DNA of 64,000 bases from Cadophora sp. MPI-SDFR-AT-0126 (Eukaryota > Ascomycota > Leotiomycetes > Helotiales > Ploettnerulaceae). Location of the stretch: assembly GCA_020747065.1 (NCBI GenBank), contig JAGMVK010000021.1, positions 682,001-746,000 on the forward strand, in the 5' to 3' direction. The position numbers and the translations under genes are program-made. Shown one piece after another: positions 35,880 to 46,950 of this stretch. Numbering within the stretch: position 1 is the stretch's first letter; each line of letters starts with the position of its first letter. Below the pieces are notes generated by a model. It saw only the letters and a program-made list of their open reading frames with translations. It was not told the origin of the DNA and made no database searches.

Positions 35880-36215
35880 AAGACTTCACGACGACCTCCC
35901 ACTCCCAGCACCTGAGAGCCAAGGTATCCAAAGCACAGTCTTTGCCCTTTTGCATTGGCCGCAATCCAGAACCTACTCAACGCAATACTTCTTAAAAGAT
36001 CAGCATATTTCGAGGAGACAGCCCCTTGGAGGCCGACCATGGTTTGTATACAGACTTGTGGCAAAGGGAGACAGGTGCTGTGTGGGGACGGCTTTAGGTA
36101 GGAGATCAAAAGGGCGAGGAGCGAAAATGCGAATCGTCGTCGAGCTAAGCCTGGCAAGACCGTCCCGTTCTCCGGAACGCTAGTCTGATTAGGTCAAGGT
36201 TGAGGAACCCGAGTA
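35880..36215 (-). pseudogene. Rearranged copy of the 5' part of the Zn2Cys6 regulator gene
   Basis: This segment matches 45430-46010 on the same strand. Shared blocks include the region before the start codon (CTCAAGTCTGTAT in the regulator, CACAAGTCTGTAT here), the first-exon words GGTCGGCCTTCAAGGG / GGTCGGCCTCCAAGGG, the intron segment with ATTTCG and the second-exon stretch GCGGCCAATGC. Compared with the regulator, the Cys-rich end of exon 1 and part of the intron are deleted. Further right, GATTAGGTCAA also recurs (36187 and 45980 regions). No zinc cluster can be made, so it is a dead duplicate. Confidence 0.7.
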
Positions 36216-37097
36216 CGAAAGTATGTCGTCTCAATTCGCGTTCCGTGCTGCTCATGATGCTCGACCGTTCTTCCGCAAGCCCCTTGATTTGTAGCCACAG
36301 TAATATTTGCACGCACTTAGGCTAGGGCACGGAGATTGTTCCTATCAGGTAGCGGATGCGACTCTTCGGACACATGCTAACCTCCGTGACCAGCCCGAAG
36401 TGGAGCAGATAAGCCCCTCGTGCGGATCGGTGAGTATTCGACCGAAGGCAAACTATGTGATGACCTGCAGCCTGTATAATTATTCAGCTCCATCAGAGGC
36501 CGTTGAAATGAAAATTGAATTTGAACCAGTGCTGTACTGGATCAATGCTTAAATGCCGATATTGCCGGGAAGTTGTTCCTGTCCAGGCTTTAGAGACTCT
36601 GTTGAGATTTCCATGAAGCAAGTGATTGTTAATCATCTCATCTGTGGTGTCGGCACTTAACGGCCAGATCCTTGGAAACCTCCGTGACTTAGTGATTGCT
36701 ACCAAAAGCTCGCTACTAAGCCATAAAGTATATCCCAGTTGACACGTGCGGCGGTGGCTTCAATACGTGGGCTTAAATTATGGAAGTCAAAGGAGACAAT
36801 ACAGTAGTGCATGCCCAAGTATTCCTACAGTCTGATATTTCCAGTAGACTAAAATCGCACGTCATGGGATTATCAATCTGAGATGACAGATTAGCAATAG
36901 ACAAATATCACACTAACGGGCAGGCCGGAATACCAATTCGCGCAACGTAGACATTTCTGAGCAGGGCGATATCTGGTGCAGTCTTTGATCAAGCATATAT
37001 TTATGGGTTCCCCTAGGCTATTGGTTATTTTCCCCAATCTCAGCATCCATCCATCTCCGTCTCATAGTTTACGACGCAATCTGACCACCAAAGCAAG
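36216..37097. other. intergenic
   Basis: About 880 bp between the regulator relic and the SnoaL-like gene. No gene recognised; the last 80 bp before 37098 look like a pyrimidine-rich leader. Confidence 0.45.
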
Positions 37098-38236
37098 ATG
37101 TTTATTATTGCTCTCATCCCATTGCTAGCCGCCGTCTTTGATATTGCAGTCTCCTGCTTTGTGGCGTTATCTCCTTATGAAATAGCGCAGATTGGAGAAC
37201 CTGGAATGAAAGTTAAGCGCCGTATGTCGCACTAGATCTATTGTTTCCCTAGTAGTACTAACGGACTACAGGGGTGCAAGTGACTTCCAACTCAGATGAT
37301 GGAAAGCAATGGAGCGTAGAACAGAATACGCAGCAAATGCAATCCACCGACGACGCCTTCATAGGGAAGGACTTGCCACATTTCCACCACCATGCGAATG
37401 CCACAATGTATGTGGGGAGCGGGGTAACAAGGAACCTCCCAGAGCATCTTGAGGACATAAAATTGCTATACGCATCGTTCTCGGACGTGGTAACACATAA
37501 CCGCAACTACATAGTCATCTATGGTGAAGGTGACTGGACGGTCGCACTCACAAGAGCTACGGGTGTCAATGACGGCCCGATCTTTGGCTTAGATGGAGGG
37601 CTCTTGGCACCGACATTTAGGGCTATCAATCCCACCATAATGACCATTGCTCATTGGAATGGAGGCCAGATGATTGAGGAGTACTTGTGGCAGGATCCTG
37701 TTACAATGTATCGACAGCTCGGTTTCCTCCCTATTCGTCCGGCCAAGAACCTTCCTGAAATTGGTCAGAACCCGTTGCCAGGGAAGCTTGGAGAGGAAGA
37801 TCCAGCTGCAAATAAAGCTAAATTGATGGAGTCGGATAATGCCTTTAATGCTGGCAAGTTTGATGCCCAAAGTCTTCGCCTATCGCCTCATGTGACCGTC
37901 TACGGGTTCGATGACGAGGGTTCCAATCTCGAGGGATTGCTGGAGCAACTCAAGGCACTGAAGACGGCTTTCCCCGACCTACAGATTGGGAACAAGCCAT
38001 ATAGGCAGGTCATTGTGCAGGGTGAATGGACGACTACAATTGCTATGCTAAGTGGAACGCATGAGGGCGCTCTTACGCTGCCTGTATACCTAGCTGCGGC
38101 GCCGGTAGCTGCGACAGGCAGGAAGTTCAATCTACTTCATTACACGATTTGCCGCTGGAGAGATGGTCAGATTGTGGAGATGAGGGTCAACATTGATTGG
38201 TTCGGCATCATTGGAGCCCTTGGTATCTCGCTGTAA
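37098..38236 (+). CDS. Secreted protein with two NTF2/SnoaL-like domains
   Basis: Exons 37098-37221 and 37272-38236 join in frame (GTATGT...CTACAG, 50-bp intron with a TACTAAC branch site) for 362 residues. The N-terminus is a signal peptide or anchor (MFIIALIPLLAAVFDIAVSC). Two tandem SnoaL/NTF2-like repeats follow: the first about residues 55-190, ending TIAHWNGGQMIEEYLWQD, the second about 220-355, ending YTICRWRDGQIVEMRVNIDW. The matching endings show an internal duplication. Relatives act as cyclases, isomerases or small-molecule-binding proteins; the reaction here is unknown. It is the first gene of the accessory enzyme set (37-52 kb). An export signal on such a domain is unusual. Confidence 0.8.
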
Positions 38237-39850
38237 CTGAATTTGTCTCAGCATGAGCCGTCCAGAATGGTTTCGAATGCTAGCATGGGCAGCATGTCAC
38301 AATCGTAGCTTCTTAGCTTTCATTTTTATTTACACAACCCGGGGTTTATACGTAAATTGCTTTTGTTGATCTGCTTAAATGTAATTATGCTGGTGAATTC
38401 TCCATACTCTAGTATCGTGTTTGCTCTATAGCGTTCCTGTAAGAGTACTGTTACATGACACAGTGACTTCGCTAAATGTTGATATACACGCCGAATCAGG
38501 CTGCTCGTTGTGGCCGCCTGTAGAAGGCCCGCCCCGGGTATAGGATAGACGCAGCATGCTTCAGTGGTTTGCCATGCCGTTGGGTTAGTGACAATAGCTG
38601 TGCTGTTGCTTGAATTGGTAGGTTTGGACTTCTTCGGGACAGGATGTTGAGTCGGAAGGTGGTTTTCAAACGCATAGCACTTGCTTGGGTCTGTGGCGCC
38701 TTCCTTAGCGGCGGCGGAAGAGTGATACTCTGGCGTGCATGGCATATTACGTTGTTGATCTTTCTCATTGTGACTGTGATGTCACTCTCTACTTAATCTA
38801 CCGACATGAGACAAGGACCGTAGTTCGCTCCTCTTCGTTTTTGACGACAAGGCACTGCCACGTCTCTTTCTTCTGACCAGCTGTTGAGGCCGAGACGGAG
38901 GTCACAATGCAAGGAGATGATAAAATGGAAGAGACTTTATTTTTTGATTACATGAAAATCGCTACTGATGGTAGTGGAAGGTTCTGTGAGGAGGACGAGG
39001 GTTGAAAATAGGGCATACTGAGGGTTTCGCCATAAGAAATGGAGCGAGGACTATATATCGGCAAACACGGAGAAATCTAAGCGAATCGTTAGAGCTACGT
39101 CCTAGATACACCCACCAAAATTCGACGATCTCGCTCGCTGCCCAGCCAGATGCAAAGCTTCTCACATTCAAGATAACCTTAACGCATGAAACTCCGCAAC
39201 AGAAACAACCCGTCGTCCCGATGAGAAGTTCGCCAACGCGCTCGAATTTGCTTTCCCGACAGAACTTTGTCAAAAGACAATTAAAGTTTTTGCGTCATGG
39301 AAATCGAAAACAGCACCAAAGGATGCAGCGCTTGTTTAGCGAGAAAGTCCTTTTGGTTGTCGCTTCAGGACTCCGTAAACGAGATTCGTGCTCCGGGTGG
39401 TGCAACGGAGAAGCTGTAAGTCTGTTCGACTTTTTGGGTCATGATTAGGGCATATTCTTCCCTTCCTATACTATCTAATAGTAAATATCATGTGATGCTC
39501 GATACTCGGTAAATGTTTTTAGTGTTTTGACCTCGGGATTCGCGTGGGGCAGCAACTCGCTGATTGGAAATGTCCGCTCCGGTTGCTTACTCAATTAACA
39601 TCAATAAGGATTACATGACCACAACTCCAAAGATGCCGGGGGGTGAGGCGACGACGGTCAATGTCTGCTAAGGTACATCTCAACGTCAAATTCACTTGAG
39701 ATCTATCTTCTATCTCCATTCCTCAGCCTAAAATATCCTGCACCTTGTATGCAGTCCTACTACTTCCACAAGCGACGATCAACTTTACACAACCCTTGTT
39801 TAGGAGTCATACGCCTCTTCACCTCCCTCACCGAGATCCGTACAAGGATA
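38237..39850. other. intergenic
   Basis: About 1.6 kb between the SnoaL-like gene and the dioxygenase. Short frames at 38326-38745 and 39002-39448 have no domain features. The frame of the dioxygenase is open upstream to 39749, giving a possible 34-residue N-terminal extension. Confidence 0.4.
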
Positions 39851-40732
39851 ATGACCAAACGTGCCTCCGTAGTCTCTATCTGCCATGGAGGAGGACCATT
39901 GCCAGTCCTCGGTGATCCTGAGCACGCCGCACTTACGAAATCAATGTCGACCCGCGTTCCTAAGATCCTTAAGCTCGGAACATCCGAAGCGCCGCGTGCC
40001 ATTGTCCTCGTGACAGCACACTGGTCCGAATCACAACCTACCATCAGTAACGCCTCGTTTCATAGTCTATACTATGACTATAGAGGTTTCCCAGCGGAGT
40101 CATATGAATTGAAGTATCGTGCGCCGGGAAGCTCCGAGGTTGCAGAGGAGGTATCTAATGTTTTAAAGGGAGCTGGGTTTCAACCGCAGATGGATGAGAT
40201 AAGGGGCTGGGATGTAAGTACTATCAACGAATATCTGATCAACCAATCCTAACCTAGAGCTTAGCACGGTGTATTTATACCAATGCTCCTAATTAACCCC
40301 AAAGGTGATATCCCCATAGTGCAACTCTCAGTCCTCCGATCTGCCTCCCCGAAAGATCACTTCGAGATGGGCAAAGCACTCGCTCAATTAAGAGATTCTG
40401 GCGTTGCGATCATTGGAAGTGGTTCGCCAACGTTGCATAACCTCTCCGCTATGTTCTCGGGCCAATTGAGGGAGGAGAATTTTAGGAGAAAGATTCTAGA
40501 ATGGAGTGATCGCTTGACAAAGACGATTAGTATTAAAGAGATGGAGGAGAGAGGTAAGGCCTTGGCGGGGTTTAGAAGCTGGGTCGGGAGTAAAGAGGCG
40601 CATCCTGTGGGTGGTGGCGTGGAGCATTTTCTGACCTTGGTTGTTTGTGCTGGCGCGGGTGGAGATGGGGACGCTGGAGCCTTTGGTGATGACTTGATGG
40701 GTTTGAAACAATTCATGTATTACTGGACTTAG
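39851..40732 (+). CDS. LigB-type extradiol ring-cleavage dioxygenase (DODA-like)
   Basis: Non-heme iron enzyme that opens catechol-type rings. Exons 39851-40213 and 40265-40732 join in frame (GTAAGT...TTAG) for 276 residues, the usual length. Iron-site and catalytic His are in ICHGGGP (His12), VTAHWSES and DHGVFIPM; the second half has SVLRSASPKDHFEMGKAL, IIGSGSPTLHNL and a VGGGVEHFLTL end. The start at 39851 (MTKRASVV) places the first His where relatives have it; an earlier in-frame Met at 39749 would add a basic leader that could be mitochondrial, but this is weaker. Plant and fungal members cleave DOPA; bacterial LigB cleaves protocatechuate. The substrate here is unknown. A ring opener in this cluster hints at aromatic metabolism. 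Confidence 0.9.
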
Positions 40733-40899
40733 ACTAGTGGTGCTGTGATTATATCGTGCTATATTGAGAGTCGTCGATCGCATTCTGGGAAGCGTTGTCT
40801 GCTGTCTTGCTGTTGCATTTGCCTTCCTCTTGGCAAGTTTTTTGACTTCGTTTTCCTCGCTTGATGGGGCCATTAGATTATTCAACGTGATGGACCGTG

Positions 40900-41060
40900 G
40901 CTAGGCCTCGATGAGGAAGAGCCATCGCCGTGCATTGAGGTGTCCTACACCTGGCATGCTAGACAGAATGCCGGCTGAGATCAGACCTGCGAAGGCATTA
41001 AGTTAGACAGCAGGAGACCGCAGATCAACAGTGCCATCCTGATTCCGAAGTCTTGAGAAC
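40900..41060 (-). pseudogene. Fragment of an MFS anion:cation symporter (Dal5-like)
   Basis: On the minus strand, two out-of-frame pieces read RMALLICGLLLSN and then AFAGLISAGILSSMPGVGH followed by ARRWLFLIEA, the signature around helices 4-6 of Dal5/allantoate-type permeases. No start, no C-terminal half and no continuous frame are present in the 1.4-kb region, so this is a relic. The assignment rests on this short block only. Confidence 0.5.
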
Positions 41061-42165
41061 CCGTGTTCCACAGCGAACCGTATCAGGCCTTTTGTGTGTC
41101 CAGCCTCCGATATACGCCCTGAAGGCCAACGTTGATGTGGTTGAGGTAGTGTTCAAAGAAAGTGCCGATACTTGCATGCTGTAGGATTTTATTCTGAAGC
41201 GAATCGCTGACGTCCGTTGTTTGAAGCCCTCAAATCAGTTTTATGCTGCAGTAGTAGAAGACCGAGTACTTACGACTTTCATCCAACCCTTTGGCTGAAC
41301 CATCTCGGAGGTTGTAAGGCTTCAGCACCTGACCAAAGCCAATTATCACGGGTTATGTCGTGTACATGTTTAGAGCATGGTGGAAAGGAGGGTAGGCCGT
41401 CAGGCAATACCGTTTCTGTTCCAAGGGATGGGGAAGAGGGCACAACTGCTTCGGATTTCAGAAAGCGGTGGGGACCTGGACTGAAGCTTACACTCAATAG
41501 TACAGCGGACACAAGCATGCCTTCTGAGCCGTCAGCAGCGGGCAAGCTCATCAATGCACCAAAATAAGAAAGCGGGCGGGGTGGCAGCCCAGTGTTTTCT
41601 CCCACTTCTAAGCTTCTCTTACCAGGAGCGTTAGCATTCGATCTTGAGGCGGCTTTATCACATGTATTTCCTTGATGTGATTTCCAGGACTGACCGAGTC
41701 TTGCTGACAAGGCTCCGTCCTAGAGACCAAACCTACGTGTTCAGGAGTAATGAAGCCCACAGAGTTGGAAAGTGGAGATCAGTTGACTAAGGATGGAACC
41801 TCCTGAATCTATCATTAACTTTATAAACGGCTTAATAGATCAGTTCAACCTAGGATTCCCAGATTATTCCGTATGCAACTCTACCAGATTGGGTGGGCAT
41901 TACGGAGAATCACAATACAATGCTCTTCGATATCACGACGGATTTCGTTGACAATACAATGGATCATGTCGTCCACGAAGGAAAAATGGTGCAAAATCAT
42001 CCTACTTGTCAAGAACCGTTGGGGAAAGGAAAGCTATTGGCTAATGATGAACAACCAAAGCTCCTCGTAGGTGAGAGGCGCCAGCCCATACCCAACAACC
42101 ACTATTAAACAAACAACATACAGAATGCTAGGGACGATTCGAAGTCATCATCGTTGACGTTCTTT
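41061..42165. other. intergenic
   Basis: About 1.1 kb between the MFS relic and the serine hydrolase 3' end. The overlapping frames near 41217-41710 on both strands have no domain features. No repeat recognised. Confidence 0.4.
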
Positions 42166-43488
42166 TTATCGATAAACCTCCTTCTCCAACTTGCCAAACA
42201 ATTGTAGCATCTCTACATCAAAAAATGGCAGCAGACTCGTGAAAACCACGCCCAACTTCCCATCTTTCGGATCCAGCCAGTAGTATAAATTACCTATGCC
42301 TGCCCAAGCTCCACTGCCCTTTCTTCTTCCTCCGGGAACGTCTTCATTGTTTGTCATAAATCCGGCTGACCACCCTTTCTGTAAGCCAGCTAAAAATGTC
42401 CCGTTGTTGCTTAAAGCTTGGTTATTGGAGATAAAGGTACCAATAGGATCACCCCGTGCGGTAATATTTTGAGACCGGATATTCCACTGTGCTGACGGGA
42501 TCAGATCGGTAAAGAGGTAGTTCTTCACGGTAGAAGGACGAAGGATAGAGACACCAGTACGAGGATGAGTTCCTTCGTTGATTAGCGTGAGAAGAAAGGT
42601 AGAGTAATCATCGATAGTGGAAGTGAGGAACTGTCCGCCTAGTGGAGCTACGCTTCCAGGGCTAGGTCTGCTGGAAGGAGGAGCCGAGAGCGGATCAGCG
42701 GTGATAGTTCCATTCTGAAGTCTGTGGTGGAGAGCGATATCAGGATTGATGATTCCAGAATTGGTCAGGCCTAAGGGCTGAAAGATATGCTTTTGGAAGT
42801 ATATATCCAGAGGCAGGCCAGAGACTTCTTCCACAACGAAACCAAGCCAATCACTGCTGGCGCCGTAAGAGTACCCAGCTCCTGAGTCGTACAGTAATGG
42901 AGTTTTAAGGTTAGCGGGTGCGCTACCCTGGCGAGGAAGGCCGGTTTTCTGACGCCATTGCCACCATTGCTTCAGATTGTGGTTGAGAAAATCATATGTG
43001 AAGCCCGAAGTATGGGTCATAAGATGACGAATAGTTGGCTTGGTCTTGAGTGGGTGAAAGGTAGGCTGATCGGCCGGTGTGAAGCCATCTAAAACATAGA
43101 GATCTTGCAGAATTGGAAGATGCTTTTCCGCCAAATCGTCTATGTCCAGCCTGCCTGCCTCAATAAGCTGAAGAGCCGCAGTTGCTGTCACAGCCTTAGT
43201 CATCGAGGCAATTTCCATCTCTGTCGATGATGTAACAGGTGGAGCCAATGGATCGGCCATGTTCGTCGTTCCCCAGGAGTTCTTGAAAAGCACATTGCCA
43301 TCTCTATCCAGTGCAATGGCGGAGAGACCAGGTACGCGCTTCTCGTTTACTGCGGTACTAAAGGCGTCGTTTAAGGCACGAAGCCTGGCAGGGTTAAGGG
43401 AACCAATTGCACCTTGAGCTTTGTCAGCGCCACCTGGGGAGGCAGAAGCAAGGGCGAGTATCCCCATGAAGTATGCTTCGAATAGCAT
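42166..43488 (-). CDS. Beta-lactamase/LovD-like serine hydrolase, probably secreted
   Basis: Single-exon gene of 440 residues from the Met at 43488 (MLFEAYFMGILALASASPGG, signal-like); the frame is open to a Met at 43566, which would add a leader without family similarity. The class-C beta-lactamase fold is marked by the SxxK motif in EIASMTKAVTA (Ser95, Lys98), LMTHTSGFTYDF, a Tyr motif in AGYSYGASSDWLGFVVEEVSG, QPLGLTNSG, and the third-motif region RKGSGAWAGIGNLYYWLDP. Fungal relatives are esterases and the acyltransferase LovD that acts in polyketide pathways. Whether this one hydrolyses or transfers acyl groups is unknown. It lies within the accessory enzyme set. Confidence 0.88.
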   Translation of the reverse strand: MLFEAYFMGILALASASPGGADKAQGAIGSLNPARLRALNDAFSTAVNEKRVPGLSAIALDRDGNVLFKNSWGTTNMADPLAPPVTSSTEMEIASMTKAVTATAALQLIEAGRLDIDDLAEKHLPILQDLYVLDGFTPADQPTFHPLKTKPTIRHLMTHTSGFTYDFLNHNLKQWWQWRQKTGLPRQGSAPANLKTPLLYDSGAGYSYGASSDWLGFVVEEVSGLPLDIYFQKHIFQPLGLTNSGIINPDIALHHRLQNGTITADPLSAPPSSRPSPGSVAPLGGQFLTSTIDDYSTFLLTLINEGTHPRTGVSILRPSTVKNYLFTDLIPSAQWNIRSQNITARGDPIGTFISNNQALSNNGTFLAGLQKGWSAGFMTNNEDVPGGRRKGSGAWAGIGNLYYWLDPKDGKLGVVFTSLLPFFDVEMLQLFGKLEKEVYR

Positions 43489-44115
43489 ACTGCAATCTGA
43501 GAAGGTCTGTGACCGAAGGAGGAATGGGGAGGAGCCAAAAGTTGTGGAGTGCTGAGGAAATACCATGAACTATCTGTGCCTTACCTTCATCCTCTTTTAT
43601 ATACAAACGCTCATTGCTTAAGCATGGAGCATGGCATGGCACGCCATCGCTGTCAACAATGACGAAAGCTGGAACTTTTGAAAAATATCGGATATTGCAG
43701 TTTCTCTTCGTAAGCTAAAGATGCAACTAATCGTGCCAAGACCCACCCTGGCTCTCTAGTGAACTTTTCCAGTGTTCAACATCACCTTCCGAGAGGGGGT
43801 GTCCCGGGCCAATCAAGAACACGTAGCAACATGGAACAGCTGACTGAGTGCAGCTACCGATGGATAGTAAACATCAGGTGATATTGTGGGGCAGTACCCA
43901 GCACATTTGGGAGCACTTTGGGAACTTACTCACAATAAAATTCGAGGAGGTGAAGGGATGTCGAGAGAAAGTGAACTCGACTTGGCGCCAAGCGCGTCAG
44001 AGGCGTCGAATCAACTCAATAAATAAGGTATTTGGGTCTTTTCAAATCGACATAAGATCTGCGACGCGAATCTGGAGTGGTGGTGAATGTTGACAATTGT
44101 TCAATTTTTTTGCCC
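43489..44115. other. intergenic
   Basis: About 630 bp between the serine hydrolase start and the 3' end of the regulator. No gene recognised. Confidence 0.45.
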
Positions 44116-45620
44116 TTATGCATTCATAGCATAGCTTCCAGTCATTGTGCATACAGTCCAGTAGTCCACGTCTGATTTAGTTTTCAGCATATCGGCAATG
44201 TCCCTGGCCGTCTTCAGACCTCCCCATTCGGCCATGTATTCCATTGTTTGAGATATCCAACCTCGCATGTGATCGTCTGCGGAGAGCTGGGCAGCAAGAT
44301 AGAGCGGTGGGAGCATGGTGCAGCACTGTAGCCTCTGCAACGGTGAGAAAGGTAATCCATTCTCTGGCCGAGCCTCTGCTAGGACGAACTGGGGAATTGT
44401 TTCGCAGATTTGACGTGACATGAGGCCAATGGTGTTGGAAGCGCCATTTTCGGGATCAAGCTGATTGCACTCCATCAATATACTGCTCATCTCTAGACGC
44501 ATCATCCTGATAGCATTGCAGGTTTGGGTTATAGAGTGGCTTGGGTAGACATCATAGTAGTGTCCCAAGAGACGTGTATCTTGTTCAATGCGGTGGACAC
44601 GTTTGGGCTTCCAGGATTGAGGGAGCTTCTCTTGCAACACAGCCAGTGAACGATCTAGCTCCCTCGCCCTGTTGGTAGCACCCTCACCCTTAACATTCAT
44701 TTTGCCACTATGAATGTCGGCTCGAAGATTCACAACGCTGACCACCAAAGCCGAAAACTCCCAATTCGCGTGGAAGACGAAGCCGTCAAGGGTACCTCGT
44801 AGATTCGGCAACGAGTTTGGAACCGGGACGGTGGCAACTCCGCAACTAATCGCCATTGCTTCCGCTACGCGACTGGCCAGCTGGCAGGCGACGGGGTTAG
44901 AAAAGTTCCTGTTTCCCCGTGCCTCGATCAGTGACATTGCGCCTTTGATATGGATCATCCGTGGGGAATAAGTAGTTTGTTGATGACAGTTGGCAAACTT
45001 CTCACAAAGATCGAGGAGTAGTACCGCCTGAAGGGTTTCGTCGCTTGCCAAGATTTCGGGATTGCACAGGGCTTGACTCAAAATCGGGATGGCATTCAAA
45101 TACGTCTTGTTTGCTAGACTCCTTAATTTTTGGCTGTTGAACTGGAAGGCCGCGAAGGCCACGCTGATGGCGTCGACGCTGGAAGCCAGTGGCCCCGCAG
45201 CAGAGGCTCGACTGTAGAGAGAAGCAAGAGAGGCGTGACTTTGCGAAAACCTAGTAAGGTACAAACAGAAGAAGGCTTCTCGAAAGCTAGTATCCCACGG
45301 TAGCGGTGTTACAACCGCGAGCTTAGCTGGAAAAGCTCGCGATCGCCGGGCTAACACCTTTTGCTCAGTTACATTGGTTTCATCGTGGAACACCATGTCC
45401 TCGATTTTCCGGTATCCATGGCATAAGATCCTTGCCCTTTGGCATTGGCCGCAAACCAGAACCTGTAGATCGCACTACGTCTCAAAAGGTCAGCATATTT
45501 CGACAACCGTGGACAGAGTTAAAGGTCGAGTGTTGGAGCTCGGCCAAGACGTGTTCATACCCGGAGCTTCCTCTTCCTGCATGGGAGACAATCCCTTGAA
45601 GGCCGACCTCGATTGACCAT
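44116..45620 (-). CDS. Zn2Cys6 fungal transcription factor
   Basis: Nuclear regulator of neighbouring genes by family role. Exon 1 is 45620-45561 and exon 2 45474-44116, separated by an 86-bp intron; this splice was chosen because it completes the zinc cluster: CLPCRKRKLR from exon 1 joins CDLQVLVCGQCQRARILC from exon 2 (C-x2-C-x6-C-x6-C-x2-C-x6-C). The product is 472 residues with the rest resembling the fungal-specific regulatory middle region (SLIEARGNRNFSNPVACQLA, IRMMRLEMSSILMECNQL). No coiled coil is obvious. It is the only regulator in the 37-52 kb enzyme set and is the natural candidate to control it (inference). A rearranged copy of its 5' region sits at 35.9-36.2 kb. Confidence 0.88.
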
Positions 45621-46950
45621 GCTGTGGATACAGACTTGAGGTACAGTACAATGAGACAGGTGGGTACTTTGCGGTGAGAAGAGATGGGCCACGCGAATCA
45701 GAGCAAAGCAAAAATCACCTATGTCAGAAAAGGGAAGCGATCCGGTGATAGTACATTTGTTTGGATATATACCTCGAAGGTGGCAGAGCTCAAGTATGTC
45801 ACCGCCTTTCAAACCACCTTAATTCTGCCCACACAAGTTGTTACTAGCAGAAAAAGGCGGTGACATACTTTCGCCCAGGCACCGGCGTACTAGCGAAGGT
45901 GAGAAGTCGGGTGTGTGGTCATGACGCAAATCCTGGCCATGTTTAAGGTTCGCCAGGTCGGTCCGGAAGGCTAGCCTGATTAGGTCAATATGGAGGGAAG
46001 TGAGTATGTCGTCACATGATATGGGACATAACCGTTAAGTCCTTTACACCCAATGGCATCTGAACTTGACTGGTTCAAATCAAAGGATGCCTTGGCGTAA
46101 GAACTTAACCATGAGCACTTTGTCTTAAACTGTGTTCGGTCTGGCACTTGGCAAGTCAGCAAGTACGTCCACATAATTCGTAGAGGCTCCTCGGCGATGA
46201 ATGTGCCGGTAAATTCCTTCGGACCCCCGCTCTTACTTGCTCGACGCTGACTCGTCGCTTGTGTAAGTCGCAATGTGAACCTATCACCCTGTCACAATGG
46301 CCTTGGCACCATCACTAGCATCCTTTGTGCCCTCGCCACCGGTAGACCTCATTCGGGCTGGTAAGACACTGACAGCAGGGGTAGCCACGCCAGGAACTCG
46401 CATTTCGCAATGGGACTCCGGTTGAAACTTTCTGCTAGCGATGAACGGAAATGGAAATTGTGACACTCCTGCGGGTCCCTTCGTGACTGAAGGCTGGCTG
46501 AAAATTTCACGCTAAGAATAATAATGCCATGGCTATCTTTTCCCCTCGCCTGTTTTTGCCTTCTCATGATATTTCTTGGCTGGATTGAGGATGGATCGTT
46601 ATGCGCATCGGCCTCCATGATTTCCCCAAAATTTTCGCTTGGAAGACGAAGGGAAACGATTCCTTCAACGATTCCTAAGTATTTCCGCTGCCATTGGATG
46701 TTTAGTCCCAGTGAATATTTCCGCATATATTGAAACTAGACGTCGCGACAGCCGCACCGGAGCCATCTATTGCTCTCAGTAGAAGGGGCTCACACCCTCA
46801 GTTTGATGCTGCCCTCTCCGATCTGGAACCTACGTGGTGACGTATTTATCAAGTTGATGGTGTCTTAGTAGATGAAGCTGTGGTAATCTTGATTTCGTGA
46901 ACAAATCCTCATATCATTTCATTGTTGCTAAACATTTCGAATGACCTTTC
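45621..46950. other. Upstream region of the regulator; no further gene
   Basis: About 1.3 kb. It contains the hairpin-forming repeat described separately at 45792-45870. Remaining sequence shows no gene. Confidence 0.5.
45792..45870. repeat. MITE-like inverted repeat upstream of the regulator
   Basis: A perfect 18-bp inverted pair, AAGTATGTCACCGCCTTT at 45792-45809 and AAAGGCGGTGACATACTT at 45853-45870, encloses 43 bp. Part of the unit recurs at 49469-49530 in opposite orientation. It lies about 170-250 bp upstream of the Zn2Cys6 start codon. Confidence 0.75.

Noticed and set aside
41279..41710. 143-codon minus-strand frame as a gene.
   Set aside because: No recognisable motif, overlaps another open frame of similar size on the + strand, and lies in a region with transporter relics.
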